A DNA stretch of 64,000 nucleotides from Rhodomicrobium sp. (lineage in GTDB: Bacteria > Pseudomonadota > Alphaproteobacteria > Rhizobiales > HXMU1428-3): assembly GCA_021604665.1 (NCBI GenBank), contig BQJK01000004.1, forward strand, positions 124,001 through 188,000, written 5' to 3'. Positions within the stretch are counted from its first letter, which is position 1. Each line of letters opens with the position of its first letter. Below the pieces are notes generated by a model, which did not search any database, was not told where the DNA came from, and saw only the letters and a program-made list of their open reading frames with translations. The position numbers and the translations under genes are program-made. Shown here piece by piece: positions 18,796 through 28,084 of the stretch.

Positions 18796-20766
18796 TTAAG
18801 CCGCCACAATCGATTGCCCCTCAAGCACTTCCGGGCGAACAGGCTTCGGCTCACAGAATAATAGCCCCTGCGCAAAGCCAACATTATAATCCCGCAATTG
18901 TCTGACCACAGCTTCACGCTCCACCATATCAACGATCATGGTGATGTTCAGCCGTTTAAGATAATGGCTAAGATCAGCCGAATGGATCACAGTTTTAGAA
19001 CCATCCATGCTGCCAAGCAGCAGGCCAGCATGAACCTTGATAAAGGCGAAGTTCTTCTCAGCCAAGCCTTTGAAATCTATATCCAGCCTGTTGATTTGAT
19101 CCATAGAGAAACGGAACCCAAGCTGGGCAATGGCGGCCATCCGCTCTTCTTCATAAGACCCGGCATTATCAACCGCTTCCTGAGTAAGCTCAAAAACAAG
19201 ATGGTCGCTAAGCCATTGGTTCGCTTCCATAAAATCCATAAACTCGGCAAAAAACTCAGCATCCCGCAGAGAATTGATAGAAAGATTACAGAACACAACC
19301 CGGCCCTTACCGCGCTCAACCAACCGCTGCACAACCTGAATAACCCGCAATATAATCTGATTATCAATTATAGGTGTCAGCTCCGCCATCTCCGCCACGG
19401 GTAAAAAGTCTTTCGGAGCTATCAGCTGATCAAGCTCATTTCTTAGCCGAGAAAACGCTTCATAATATGTAAGTGCGCGGTCAGGCAGACTCACAATCGG
19501 CTGCAAATAAAGATCAATGCGGTCAGCATCAATTGCTTCATTAATCGCCGCCAATAAAGTCTCTTCTTCAAAAGCTGAAATATCCTCACCGCCCTCTTCC
19601 GAGAGAGATGCCTGCTCTGCCATTTTATCAGACGCAGAGTTTTGAGTAGTAAGCCCGCCAGCTAATGTCCCAGCCCCCAGCGGCAGCAACGGCGCTGTAA
19701 GGTCTGCTTGCGGATCTAGTGCAGATGGCAGATCAGTGCGCTCAGAAAAATAATCTGGCACCGGCGGCATACCAGCTTGTGAAGCAGCCTCACCGCTAAA
19801 TGCAGCCCGTCTCATTTCTTCAGTTTGCTTCAGAGCATCTAAAGAGTTGATAGCAGTCCCGGCCATAGGCGCGCCGCCTGAAGTACTCCCCCCAAAATCA
19901 ACGCCGATCGCACTGCCGGCCGCTTGAGGGCTATGTGCAAATCCAGGCGCAGCACCAGCTAGCCTATTCGGCACATAACCTGCGGATAACGCAGCATGAT
20001 CTCCCGCGGCACCGTGCAAGGCCTCGCCCATCGGCATGTGCCGCAACCCACGAATAGCCTCAAGCGCCTGCTCTGCAAATCGTGAGCGTTCAACACCATC
20101 TGCTGCACTGCTGGGTTCAGCAAATTTTTTCACCACCAGCTCAAGCACATCAAGCTGCGCCCTCATAAGGGTGTAATGCTGCATAGAGGCAATGTCAGAG
20201 CGGTGCTGATGGTTTTGCAATTGGCCCGATAACCGCTCAAATTCCACCTGTAAATTTGAAAGCTGATCACATTGCCGGCTGAGCTGGTCTAACTTACGTT
20301 TATCAGCAGCAACAAGCTGCCCTTCACCAGTTTCGTCTTTGCCTTTTTTGTTTTTCTGTTTGGCAAATTTATAAACAGCCCGTAGCCGATTATCATATTG
20401 GTCTATCCGGCTAACGATGACATGCAGGGCTTTTTCAAGCGCATCCTGGCTTTTGACAATATCATTATGGCCTTCAGCCAACAGGTCCGTAACTTCGACT
20501 TCCTGCTTCAGCTTATTTACATCATTTGTAAGCTGTGCAAGCCGCCCATCAATCAGCTTCTTCAGCCGCATCCGTGTCACAAGAAAATGCGCAGAAAGCA
20601 ACCAGATAAACAGCCCCGAGCCAACACAAAGAGAGGGGATCACACCAAAACCGCCCTGAAGATAAATCCCCAGGGAAACAGCCGTGCCGATCAGCGCAAC
20701 AACAGTGGTTACAAACAGATCCTGTAGGCGGCTCACATCACGTGAGCCGACCGATACATCAGTCAT
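18796..20766 (-). CDS. Membrane-anchored degenerate EAL-domain protein, TipF-like
   Basis: A 656-residue protein with two N-terminal transmembrane helices (about residues 18-65), a long helical, probably coiled-coil segment (to about 200), a low-complexity linker and a C-terminal EAL-like domain. The EAL signature itself reads EAF, the usual DDFGTG region is replaced by MDQINRLDIDF, and other metal-binding residues are missing, so c-di-GMP hydrolysis is unlikely. This architecture matches Caulobacter TipF, a c-di-GMP-responsive flagellum-positioning protein. The ATG at 20766 follows GAGGA by 7 bases and was preferred over ATGs at 20787 and 20802. The nearby cheY and cheZ agree with a motility role, which remains an inference. 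Confidence 0.7.
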   Translation of the reverse strand: MTDVSVGSRDVSRLQDLFVTTVVALIGTAVSLGIYLQGGFGVIPSLCVGSGLFIWLLSAHFLVTRMRLKKLIDGRLAQLTNDVNKLKQEVEVTDLLAEGHNDIVKSQDALEKALHVIVSRIDQYDNRLRAVYKFAKQKNKKGKDETGEGQLVAADKRKLDQLSRQCDQLSNLQVEFERLSGQLQNHQHRSDIASMQHYTLMRAQLDVLELVVKKFAEPSSAADGVERSRFAEQALEAIRGLRHMPMGEALHGAAGDHAALSAGYVPNRLAGAAPGFAHSPQAAGSAIGVDFGGSTSGGAPMAGTAINSLDALKQTEEMRRAAFSGEAASQAGMPPVPDYFSERTDLPSALDPQADLTAPLLPLGAGTLAGGLTTQNSASDKMAEQASLSEEGGEDISAFEEETLLAAINEAIDADRIDLYLQPIVSLPDRALTYYEAFSRLRNELDQLIAPKDFLPVAEMAELTPIIDNQIILRVIQVVQRLVERGKGRVVFCNLSINSLRDAEFFAEFMDFMEANQWLSDHLVFELTQEAVDNAGSYEEERMAAIAQLGFRFSMDQINRLDIDFKGLAEKNFAFIKVHAGLLLGSMDGSKTVIHSADLSHYLKRLNITMIVDMVEREAVVRQLRDYNVGFAQGLLFCEPKPVRPEVLEGQSIVAA

Positions 20767-21210
20767 CAGATCTTCCTCTTTGCCCATACTTTCAAGCGCC
20801 ATTTCATACGTCAGCGGCGGTCTTCACAAATGCGGTCTTTGCACCTGCAGTTTTCACACATCAGGTAAAGGCAGCACGGCAGAAAACTCAGATGTTCCTC
20901 AATGAGCCACCCCGAATCACAGCACCACCATTAAGAAGCTTTTACCTTTCTCATCAAAACCGCAAGTTGCGTACAGCTCTTTTCCAGAGTTGTCTTCTAT
21001 TTACAAGGCTTCCCCTCAACTGATAGGCGCAAATCCCCGACAAGAGGCATACTCAACCCAAATACCTCCCCTTTACACCCGTGCCCCCGTTTGCGCGCTT
21101 TTAAGGCTGTTTTGTAAAAAAACTGTCAGATGCTTGTGGCTTAGGCAGCCAGGGCGTAAATCACTAGGAAGCACGTGTAATTTGCGAAGCCCGGCAACAG
21201 AGGAAAATCA
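20767..21210. other. Divergent intergenic region before the histidine kinase
   Basis: A 444-base region between the divergent EAL gene and histidine kinase gene. It must contain both promoters, but I can identify no specific operator, RNA or coding frame. The open frames across it have no coding character. Confidence 0.4.
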
Positions 21211-22962
21211 ATGAGAGAAGGTCAGAAATTCGGTTTATTTCTAATCTCACTGGTTGCCTTGCCCTTTTTTGCAATTGGGCTACTGGGCTTGCATGCCATC
21301 AATAAAGACCTCACCAGCTATCAGCTCACGGCCCGGCAAACCTCTATTAATCAGCTTGCAACTGCTGATGCCATCATTAATCTGAACCTCAAGACAATTA
21401 CCGCATCCATCCATAAAGAGTCGGTAGATCTGCTGAACCGCGGCTTATGGGGTGTGCGCTGCATATTCCAGATGAACTGCCAGTCTTATGAAGAAAAACG
21501 CATCGACCTGCTCCTCTCTTTTGATGAGAATGGAGACCGGGTCTATCCACCAGTCGAGAGCGCCTCACAACTTTACATTGAAAGCAGCCGGCTAAAAGTT
21601 ATTGCCAGCTCTGTGGCAAGTGCCAAAGAAAAGCTGGAAAAGCTGCCCCCCTCAGAACAAGCCGCTGGCACCTGGTCTGGTTATCAAATTCAAACCGGTC
21701 ATCACCTCTTGAATTGCTGGCGCCATGATGAGAAAACATTATGCGCCGCCATTAATAGAGAGTGGCTAATCAAACATATTTCAGAAACATTAGCTGGCAT
21801 TGCAAGTGACAGCCCCAACCAGCCAATTCACCTGGTTGGACCAAACAATCAAATTTTATGGCATAGCCTTTCAACCCCAGAATCAAGCCCAGATGCACCC
21901 CAAGTCTCAAGCCCAGATACTGTCGCGAATAGAGATGAAAATTCAGGCGCAACCACAGACAAAAAATCTGGCATCACCACAACAAAAAAGACCAAAACCC
22001 TAGCCACAACAGCGAAAGATGACACCCTTATTTTAAGGCGGCAACTCTCCAGCCCGCTCTATTTCTGGCATCTTGCTATCATGGAACCCGCCCCTTCAAA
22101 TTACAAATATCCCTTAACGCTGATCGCGCTCATACTGCCGCTCTTTGCTATTTTTCTCTACATCGCCCGCGCGCTGTTTTATAGCCAACGCGCCGCCCTT
22201 CAAGACGCAGAAAAGCGAGCCCGATTTGCAGCCAGCATATCTCATGAGCTCCGCACACCGCTCACCAATCTCCAACTATATGCAGATCTCATCTTAGCCA
22301 AAGCAGCCGCCCTCAAAAATCCAGAGGGAGAAGCAGTGCTCAATTATACGAAAGTCATTTCAGCTGAAAGCACCCGCCTCTCAGAGCTGGTCAATAACGC
22401 CCTGACGATTGCAAAGACCAATGAAGACACTGGTGAGCGTGCCCATATTCTAGCGATCCCTGATCATATCATCACCGAAACCACAAATCGCCTCGCCCCA
22501 CTGCTTGATGGGGTAACAGGCAAAATCAGCTACCGTTTAAACGCGCCGATTGAAGTTTCAATAGACCGCGCCGCCCTAGAGCAGATCTTGGTAAACCTGT
22601 TGGATAATGCCCGGAAATACGCCAAGGGTTACCCCATACGCATCAGCAGTCGTCAGGAAAAAAACCGCCTCACCATTACCGTTCGTGATTGGGGCCAAAC
22701 TTTCAAAAAATCAGACTTAAATGGCTTATTCACCAGATATAAGAGCGGCTATAAAACTCCAACCAAATCACAACGAGCGGCAAACACCACGCGCACCGAA
22801 GAGGGGTTCGGCCTCGGCCTTGCTGTCTGCCAAGAGCTTGCAGAAGCCAATAATGGCTCGATCACCGCAGAATACGCGGACCCCGGCGTCCGTTTTATAG
22901 TAACATTAGAAACGAAAATGCCTGTTTCAGAAAACAGCCAACTGGAAAATGAGGGCTTATGA
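21211..22962 (+). CDS. Sensor histidine kinase
   Basis: A 583-residue membrane sensor kinase. A transmembrane helix (about 9-29) and a second (about 300-320) bracket a periplasmic sensor region of about 270 residues that contains cysteines at 84, 90, 169 and 178 and a Ser/Thr/Lys-rich linker (about 220-270). The H-box ASISHELRTPLTNLQLY has phospho-acceptor His345, the N-box NLLDNARKYAKG follows at 462-473, and the G2 motif is GFGLGLAV. The G1 motif is altered to RDWGQTF instead of DxGxG. GAGGA lies 6 bases before the ATG. The stop overlaps the regulator start (ATGA), so the two form a two-component pair. The signal sensed is unknown. Confidence 0.9.
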   Translation: MREGQKFGLFLISLVALPFFAIGLLGLHAINKDLTSYQLTARQTSINQLATADAIINLNLKTITASIHKESVDLLNRGLWGVRCIFQMNCQSYEEKRIDLLLSFDENGDRVYPPVESASQLYIESSRLKVIASSVASAKEKLEKLPPSEQAAGTWSGYQIQTGHHLLNCWRHDEKTLCAAINREWLIKHISETLAGIASDSPNQPIHLVGPNNQILWHSLSTPESSPDAPQVSSPDTVANRDENSGATTDKKSGITTTKKTKTLATTAKDDTLILRRQLSSPLYFWHLAIMEPAPSNYKYPLTLIALILPLFAIFLYIARALFYSQRAALQDAEKRARFAASISHELRTPLTNLQLYADLILAKAAALKNPEGEAVLNYTKVISAESTRLSELVNNALTIAKTNEDTGERAHILAIPDHIITETTNRLAPLLDGVTGKISYRLNAPIEVSIDRAALEQILVNLLDNARKYAKGYPIRISSRQEKNRLTITVRDWGQTFKKSDLNGLFTRYKSGYKTPTKSQRAANTTRTEEGFGLGLAVCQELAEANNGSITAEYADPGVRFIVTLETKMPVSENSQLENEGL

Positions 22963-23648
22963 ACATCCTAATCGCAGAAGATGATGACAATCTACGCAGC
23001 GGCCTGGAATGCTTGCTGCGCGAAGAAGGGTATGACTGCATACCAACAGATAATGGGGAAGAAGCCCTCAATGCATTTGAAGCCTTGCGGCCAGATTTCT
23101 GCATCCTTGATGTGATGATGCCGATCATGGGCGGGTTCGAACTTTGCCGCCGCATCCGCCAGCTGGATGAGCATGTACCGATAATCATGCTAACCGCAAA
23201 AAGTGATGAGGTTGATAGGGTAGTCGGCCTGGAACTTGGGGCAGATGATTATATCGCCAAACCCTTTAGTACCAGAGAACTACTCGCAAGGGTAAAAGCG
23301 ATTACCCGGCGAGCGGCCATCAAAACTGAAAAGCAATCCGGCAAAAAACCACCCTTCACTATGAACGGCCTGACCATAACCCCGGCTACATTGCGCGCCG
23401 CCAGAGAAAATAGAGTCATCGAGCTAACTCTTCGTGAGCTTTCCGTACTTGAGATGCTGCATAGAGAAAAAGGCAAGGTTGTCCCCCGCCTTGAGTTATT
23501 TGAAGAATGTTGGGGCCGCCGCTACATGACCAACAGCCGCGCGCTTGATCAATTCATCTCGCAACTCCGCCAGAAAATTGAAAAAGACCCAACCAGCCCA
23601 ACCATCATCCGCACAGTCCATGGTGTAGGCTACCGCTATGAAGAGTAA
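22959..23648 (+). CDS. OmpR-family response regulator
   Basis: A 229-residue regulator with a receiver domain (acidic residues Asp8/Asp9/Asp10, phospho-acceptor Asp51 in ILDVMMP, LTAKS and AKPFS switch residues) and a C-terminal winged-helix DNA-binding domain ending GVGYRYEE. Its start overlaps the kinase stop by four bases. The direct targets are unknown; the partner is the kinase at 21211-22962. Confidence 0.93.
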   Translation: MNILIAEDDDNLRSGLECLLREEGYDCIPTDNGEEALNAFEALRPDFCILDVMMPIMGGFELCRRIRQLDEHVPIIMLTAKSDEVDRVVGLELGADDYIAKPFSTRELLARVKAITRRAAIKTEKQSGKKPPFTMNGLTITPATLRAARENRVIELTLRELSVLEMLHREKGKVVPRLELFEECWGRRYMTNSRALDQFISQLRQKIEKDPTSPTIIRTVHGVGYRYEE

Positions 23649-23669
23649 CGTAACAGCTGACAAAAAAAT

Positions 23670-23698
23670 AACGCCTCCAGTTTTAAAGGAGGCGTTTG
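23670..23698. terminator. Intrinsic terminator between convergent genes
   Basis: Stem aacgcctcc (23670-23678) and ggaggcgtt (23688-23696), with an A run on the left (23662-23668) and a short T run on the right. It lies between the response regulator gene and the convergent gene at 23746 and can serve both strands. Confidence 0.82.
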
Positions 23699-23745
23699 TA
23701 AGTTGTTCAGTTATCGGCATTTATCAGGGGCATAAACTTTATTAA

Positions 23746-24336
23746 CTAGACAAACAACGCATCGATTTCCTCTTGCGTATCTTTCTGGCCGCCTTCACGA
23801 GCATTAATGTCGACCACATTTGTGATCCCCTCATTAACGATTGTCGCGGCCTGAGAAATCAGTTCATGCATTTGCGGCGTTACATCCTGGCAAAACTGCG
23901 CCAGCTCTTCAGGGCGTTTCTCGCGCACTGCAAAGCGCACATCTTCCAGCACCGCCACAAAGCGGTCATTCATCTCATCAATCACTTCGTCAAACGCTTC
24001 ACGCACATTAGTCGGTGCATGTTCATAAGCTTTAACGGCTAATTCTCTCTCTGGGAAACCAGTAACTTCAAAATGCTTTTCATATGACATAGGCTGCCAA
24101 CTCAGCACCTCATCAGAAAGCCCTTCCGGGTCTGTAGGCAGCATTTCAAGCAGCATCAACACACCACTGAAATGGTTCAGATAGTCTGTGGTGAGCATGG
24201 AAGTTTTGTTGATATTTGTTCCATCAAGATGCGAGCGGTAATGCTCTGTCATGGAACTTTGGAACTTGCGGTGCACTTTCTGCACCAGGCAATTATCGAT
24301 CATGGAACTCGTACTCATACTGGACTCTATAAACAT
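23746..24336 (-). CDS. Uncharacterised helical protein with C-terminal CheY-docking-like peptide
   Basis: A 196-residue, mostly helical, acidic soluble protein with no signal peptide. I do not recognise its main domain (about residues 20-175, with TTDYLNHFSGVLMLLEMLP as the most conserved-looking stretch). The C-terminus is a short linker followed by TQEEIDALFV, very like the CheY-P docking peptides at the FliM N-terminus (LSQDEIDALL type) and at the end of the CheZ in this window (SQSDIDDLF). I therefore infer a CheY-binding or switch-related role. Starts at 24318 and 24303 are also possible; no site decides between them. It is divergent from the HMCES gene. Confidence 0.72.
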   Translation of the reverse strand: MFIESSMSTSSMIDNCLVQKVHRKFQSSMTEHYRSHLDGTNINKTSMLTTDYLNHFSGVLMLLEMLPTDPEGLSDEVLSWQPMSYEKHFEVTGFPERELAVKAYEHAPTNVREAFDEVIDEMNDRFVAVLEDVRFAVREKRPEELAQFCQDVTPQMHELISQAATIVNEGITNVVDINAREGGQKDTQEEIDALFV

Positions 24337-24712
24337 CTACACAACTCTAAATTACTCAAAGATACAAAATGAGAGCACCAACTAGCCCATTCACAAAACT
24401 CGTGGCCCGGCGCTGCAAAACAATAGTCAACTAACCTTCTTGCAGTGTGAGGGAGAGTTCTTTCCAAAAGGTTACAAAATATCTCTAATTTTAAGAAAAT
24501 ACGTCGCAACTGACACAAATCAGCACATTTTGATGTATTTTAATCTCCAAATTAAATACATGAACTTTTCTATTTTCAGGGAACTAGCGACTTGTTTCTC
24601 TTGTGTTAAGACACAAATTCAGCACTCAGATCATAAAGAGGCATTGAAACTTTCACCGCTCACAGCCAGGCTGGCTGCAAATATTACGATCAATTTTCTG
24701 AGGGACGCCGCT
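24337..24712. other. Divergent intergenic region upstream of the HMCES gene
   Basis: A 376-base AT-rich region between two divergent genes. A frame open upstream of 24713 is in frame with the HMCES gene but would bury the catalytic cysteine, so it is not coding. No canonical alphaproteobacterial LexA box (GAAC-N7-GAAC or GTTC-N7-GTTC) was found; two GAAC tetramers near 24562-24584 are 15 bases apart. Confidence 0.45.
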
Positions 24713-25375
24713 ATGTGTTCAAAATATCAACTCACCACAGACCCAGAGACACTGCGCGATTATTTCAGCTATTGGAATAAGGCTGAGTTCCCGCCCCGCC
24801 CTGAAATTCGCCCTACAGAGCCTGTGATGATTATTCGGGAAGGGGCCAGCAATAGAAGAGAAATGGCGCTGGTTCGCTGGGGCTTCGTTCCCCATTGGGT
24901 AAAAGACCCGGATGACTTCCCCCTCATCATCAATGCCCGCGCTGAAACATTGCTTGAAAAACCCTCCTTCAGGACCGCCGTCGCCCATAAGCGCTGTATC
25001 ATTCCAGCTAACGGTTTCTATGAATGGTCTGGTCCAAAAGGCAAGCGCCAGCCTCATTTCATCGAGCCGAAAACAAACGCACCCTTGGGCTTTGCAGGCC
25101 TATGGGAACATTGGCTTGGCCCCGATGGCAGTGAGTTTGAAAGCGCCGCAATAATCACCGTGGCTGCAAATAAAGAGGTTGGCAAAATCCATGACAGAAT
25201 GCCCGCAATCTTGGAAGCTGATCAGTTTGATGATTGGTTAAATGTAAGAGACATCCGCGCCAAAACCGCCCTCCCCTTACTAAAACCTGCTAAAGAAGCC
25301 TTGCTGACAATCGAAGACCTGGAAGCTGCTACCCCTAGGCCCAGCCCTAAACCCAAACAAGGCGACCTCTTCTAA
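24713..25375 (+). CDS. yedK: HMCES/YedK-type abasic site-processing protein (SRAP)
   Basis: A 220-residue SOS response-associated peptidase domain protein. HMCES/YedK proteins use Cys2 to form a thiazolidine crosslink with abasic sites in single-stranded DNA. Here Cys2 is present in MCSKYQ, along with INARAET, the NGFYEW glutamate and the HDRMP histidine, so all active-site elements are kept. The ATG at 24713 follows GAGGGA and puts Cys at position 2; a longer frame beginning at 24440 would not. Most family members start MCGRY, so MCSKY is a variant. A damage-induced promoter was not identified. Confidence 0.92.
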   Translation: MCSKYQLTTDPETLRDYFSYWNKAEFPPRPEIRPTEPVMIIREGASNRREMALVRWGFVPHWVKDPDDFPLIINARAETLLEKPSFRTAVAHKRCIIPANGFYEWSGPKGKRQPHFIEPKTNAPLGFAGLWEHWLGPDGSEFESAAIITVAANKEVGKIHDRMPAILEADQFDDWLNVRDIRAKTALPLLKPAKEALLTIEDLEAATPRPSPKPKQGDLF

Positions 25376-25510
25376 TACACTCTTATTTCCCCAAAATCCA
25401 AGCGCAGCGAGACAATAAAGCATTACCCCTGTGCAGAGCCGCCTGACCCGGATGCTTAGTGGCCATCTGAAGCTCAAAACGCGAAGGACTTTTGCTCAAA
25501 AAAACTTTGC

Positions 25511-26947
25511 TCAAATCACTTTCCCGGGATTCATTATCCCCTTCGGATCAAGCGCCGCTTTTATCTGGCGCATTAATGATAGCTTCACAGGATCCGCAAC
25601 ATCAGTCAACAACTCCCGTTTCATCACCCCAATGCCATGCTCAGCACTGATTGAACCTCCAAACGATAAAACCACCTCATAAACCGCCCGGTTCACACGC
25701 TCCCATTCAGCTAGAAAGGCTGACGTTTCCATCCCCTCCGGTTGAGTAATATTATAATGGATATTGCCATCACCAAAATGACCAAATGGCACTGGCCGTG
25801 CCCCCGGCACCAGCTCTTCAACAACCTTATTCGCCGCTACAATAAACGCCGGGATAGCAGCAACCGGCACCGAAACATCATGCTTGATAGAGCCACCAGC
25901 AATCTTCTGCGCCTCGGACATCATCTCCCGTAGCGCCCAAATCTCAGCCCGTTGCCCCTCACTCATTGAAAGCACAGCATCAGTTATCACGCCTTCACCC
26001 AGCGCCTCACCCATCAAGCGCTCAATTAGCGGCGTAACCTGCCCCTCTACAGCCGCTTCCAGCTCCACAAGCCCATACCAAGGGTGCGGGGCCGCAAGTG
26101 GCGGCTGATAGGGTAACCCATGGGCAGCCCGGTGCGCCGCCACCAGCTCAAGGCCAATGCCAGGCAAAATCTCAAACGCCCCCAATGCGCCATCGCCCTG
26201 CTGGCGGCACAAAGCATAGAGCCGCGCCAAATCTTCAAGGCTCTCAGCACCGACAAAAGCCACTTGCCGCTCAGCTGGTTGTGGCACCAGTTTCAAGGTC
26301 GCCGCTGTGATAATACCAAGCGTGCCCTCAGCCCCGATAAAGAGCTGTTTGAGATCATAGCCAGTATTATCTTTGCGCAAATCCCCAAGCCCATGCCAAA
26401 GGGTACCATCCGGTAAAACAACCTCAAGACCCAACACGAGCGAGCGCGTCATCCCATGTTTCAGCACCTGAATGCCGCCAGCATTGGTGGAGATCACCCC
26501 GCCAATCTGGCATGACCCTTCAGAGGCCAAACTAAGGGGAAAATTCATCCCCGCATCTAGTGCTGCCTCCTGCACCTCTTGCAGTGTCAAGCCAGCCTCA
26601 ACCGTAAGAGACGCACTTTGCGAAGATATCGCCCGCACGGCCCGAAGCCGCTTTAACGAAACCACAATCTCTGTCCCGGAGCCATCAGGCAACTGCCCGC
26701 CGACAAGCCCCGTGTTCCCCCCCTGCGGCACAATTTTAGTGCCGGTTTCAGCGGCAAGCTTAACAATGGCGACCACCTCATCCACCGCGGCGGGCAACAA
26801 CACAAGCGGTGTCACCCCGTGATATTTCTCCCGCCATTCCGTGAGATACCCCGCCTGATCTATCGGCAACGTCAACGCCTGCCCCGCGCCAACAAGCGCT
26901 GAAAACCTCTCAATCAAAGCCTTGTCTGGCCGCGCTGTTCCGCTCAT
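25511..26947 (-). CDS. FAD-linked oxidase, GlcD/D-2-hydroxyglutarate dehydrogenase type
   Basis: A 478-residue flavoprotein of the VAO/PCMH family oxidising a D-2-hydroxy acid. The FAD-binding domain shows PQGGNTGLVGGQLPDGSG near residues 75-92 and an FIGAEGTLGIITAATLKL segment near 210-230. The C-terminal cap has HFGDGNIHYN and AEHGIGVMKRE. Length and motifs fit GlcD, D-lactate dehydrogenase or D-2-hydroxyglutarate dehydrogenase; the choice cannot be made by eye. TGAGG lies 8 bases before the ATG. The gene starts 3 bases after the sua5 stop, so the two are almost certainly one transcript. Confidence 0.88.
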   Translation of the reverse strand: MSGTARPDKALIERFSALVGAGQALTLPIDQAGYLTEWREKYHGVTPLVLLPAAVDEVVAIVKLAAETGTKIVPQGGNTGLVGGQLPDGSGTEIVVSLKRLRAVRAISSQSASLTVEAGLTLQEVQEAALDAGMNFPLSLASEGSCQIGGVISTNAGGIQVLKHGMTRSLVLGLEVVLPDGTLWHGLGDLRKDNTGYDLKQLFIGAEGTLGIITAATLKLVPQPAERQVAFVGAESLEDLARLYALCRQQGDGALGAFEILPGIGLELVAAHRAAHGLPYQPPLAAPHPWYGLVELEAAVEGQVTPLIERLMGEALGEGVITDAVLSMSEGQRAEIWALREMMSEAQKIAGGSIKHDVSVPVAAIPAFIVAANKVVEELVPGARPVPFGHFGDGNIHYNITQPEGMETSAFLAEWERVNRAVYEVVLSFGGSISAEHGIGVMKRELLTDVADPVKLSLMRQIKAALDPKGIMNPGKVI

Positions 26948-26950
26948 GAT

Positions 26951-28036
26951 CTAAACCTCATCATCTCTACCGCTAGCAGCAGCCGCCCGTTGCAAACGGT
27001 CATTTATAGCCGCACCAACCCCCCTAGTGGGAAGTGGCCGCACAGCGATTACCTCAATGTTTAACCCATCCAGATAATGCAAGCCCGCATAAAGCCGCCG
27101 CGCCGCTTCCCGCAAATCTCCAGCTTCACTGAGGTTATAATAGGCCGCCGGTTTGCAGCCCGCAGCAAAATCTTCCGCGCCAAAGTCAAGCAGCCCCTCG
27201 CCTTGATTTAAATCAGTTGCCCCAAGCCGCACCCTCGCCTTCGGGGCGTAATGCTTCAATAACTGCCCGGGCGCTTCAGGCCGGGCCGCCACATCATCAG
27301 CTTCATGGCCACTCTCACCAGCCACCTCAAAAGATGAAAGCACCTGAACCCCTCTCACCCCCTCACTCTCTTCGTTGCCCCCACTCTCTTCAGTATTAGT
27401 CAGCCCAATGTTAAAGGCCCCATTAACCCACCCATCTACCACCGCCTGTAGAGCTGCAATCGTCACCGTACCAGGGCGCAGCACATGCACAATATTGTCA
27501 GCCTCATTCACTTTCACTATGGTCGATTCCAGCCCTTCACTCGTCTCGCCGCCATCAATGATAAAATCAACAGCACCGCCAAGATCATCCCTCACATGCT
27601 GTGCTGTTGTCGGGCTAATCCGCCCAGAACGATTGGCACTCGGCGCCGCCAGCCCCAAACCACTTAAAGTTAAAACTTCGCGCATAATCGGATGTTCTGG
27701 GACTCTGAGAGCCACAGTTGAAAGCCCCGCCGTCACGAGGGGGGAAAGGCCTACCTGCGCTTTCACAGGCACAACCAGCGTAAGCGGCCCGGGCCAGAAA
27801 TGAGCCGCCAGCGCCTCTTCTAACGGGCCAAAAAACGCCAGGCGCTTTGCAGCATCAACAGAGGGCACATGTACAATTAACGGGTTAAAGGCAGGCCGCC
27901 CTTTAGCAGCAAATATCCGTGCCACAGCCTTTTCATTGCTGGCATCAGCTGCCAGCCCATAAACTGTCTCAGTTGGCAGCGCCACCAGCCCCCCAGCCTG
28001 GAGGAGAGCAACAGCCTTTTTTATCTGCGCCTGCAC
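26951..28036 (-). CDS. sua5: Threonylcarbamoyl-AMP synthase, Sua5 type
   Basis: Makes threonylcarbamoyl-AMP for the t6A37 modification of ANN-decoding tRNAs. The YrdC domain has GGLVALPTETVYGLAADASN near the N-terminus, the KGRPAFNPLIVH motif and AAPSANRSGRISPTTA. A C-terminal Sua5 domain follows (APGQLLKHYAPKARVRLG). The start is uncertain: I prefer the GTG at 28036, 8 bases after AAGGG; a TTG at 28084 would add MWGLFLFSIFIS and four more residues. It overlaps in transcription with the flavoprotein gene just downstream. Confidence 0.88.
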   Translation of the reverse strand: MQAQIKKAVALLQAGGLVALPTETVYGLAADASNEKAVARIFAAKGRPAFNPLIVHVPSVDAAKRLAFFGPLEEALAAHFWPGPLTLVVPVKAQVGLSPLVTAGLSTVALRVPEHPIMREVLTLSGLGLAAPSANRSGRISPTTAQHVRDDLGGAVDFIIDGGETSEGLESTIVKVNEADNIVHVLRPGTVTIAALQAVVDGWVNGAFNIGLTNTEESGGNEESEGVRGVQVLSSFEVAGESGHEADDVAARPEAPGQLLKHYAPKARVRLGATDLNQGEGLLDFGAEDFAAGCKPAAYYNLSEAGDLREAARRLYAGLHYLDGLNIEVIAVRPLPTRGVGAAINDRLQRAAAASGRDDEV

Positions 28037-28084
28037 AGCTTCATCCCTTGAAATAAAAATTGAAAATAAAAATAGCCCCCACAA

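Noticed and set aside
24560..24590. Possible LexA box upstream of the HMCES gene
   Set aside because: The two GAAC tetramers are 15 bases apart, not 7, so the alphaproteobacterial consensus is not met.
24440..24712. In-frame upstream extension of the HMCES gene
   Set aside because: It would place the catalytic cysteine deep in the protein; the family requires Cys at position 2, and GAGGGA supports the ATG at 24713.
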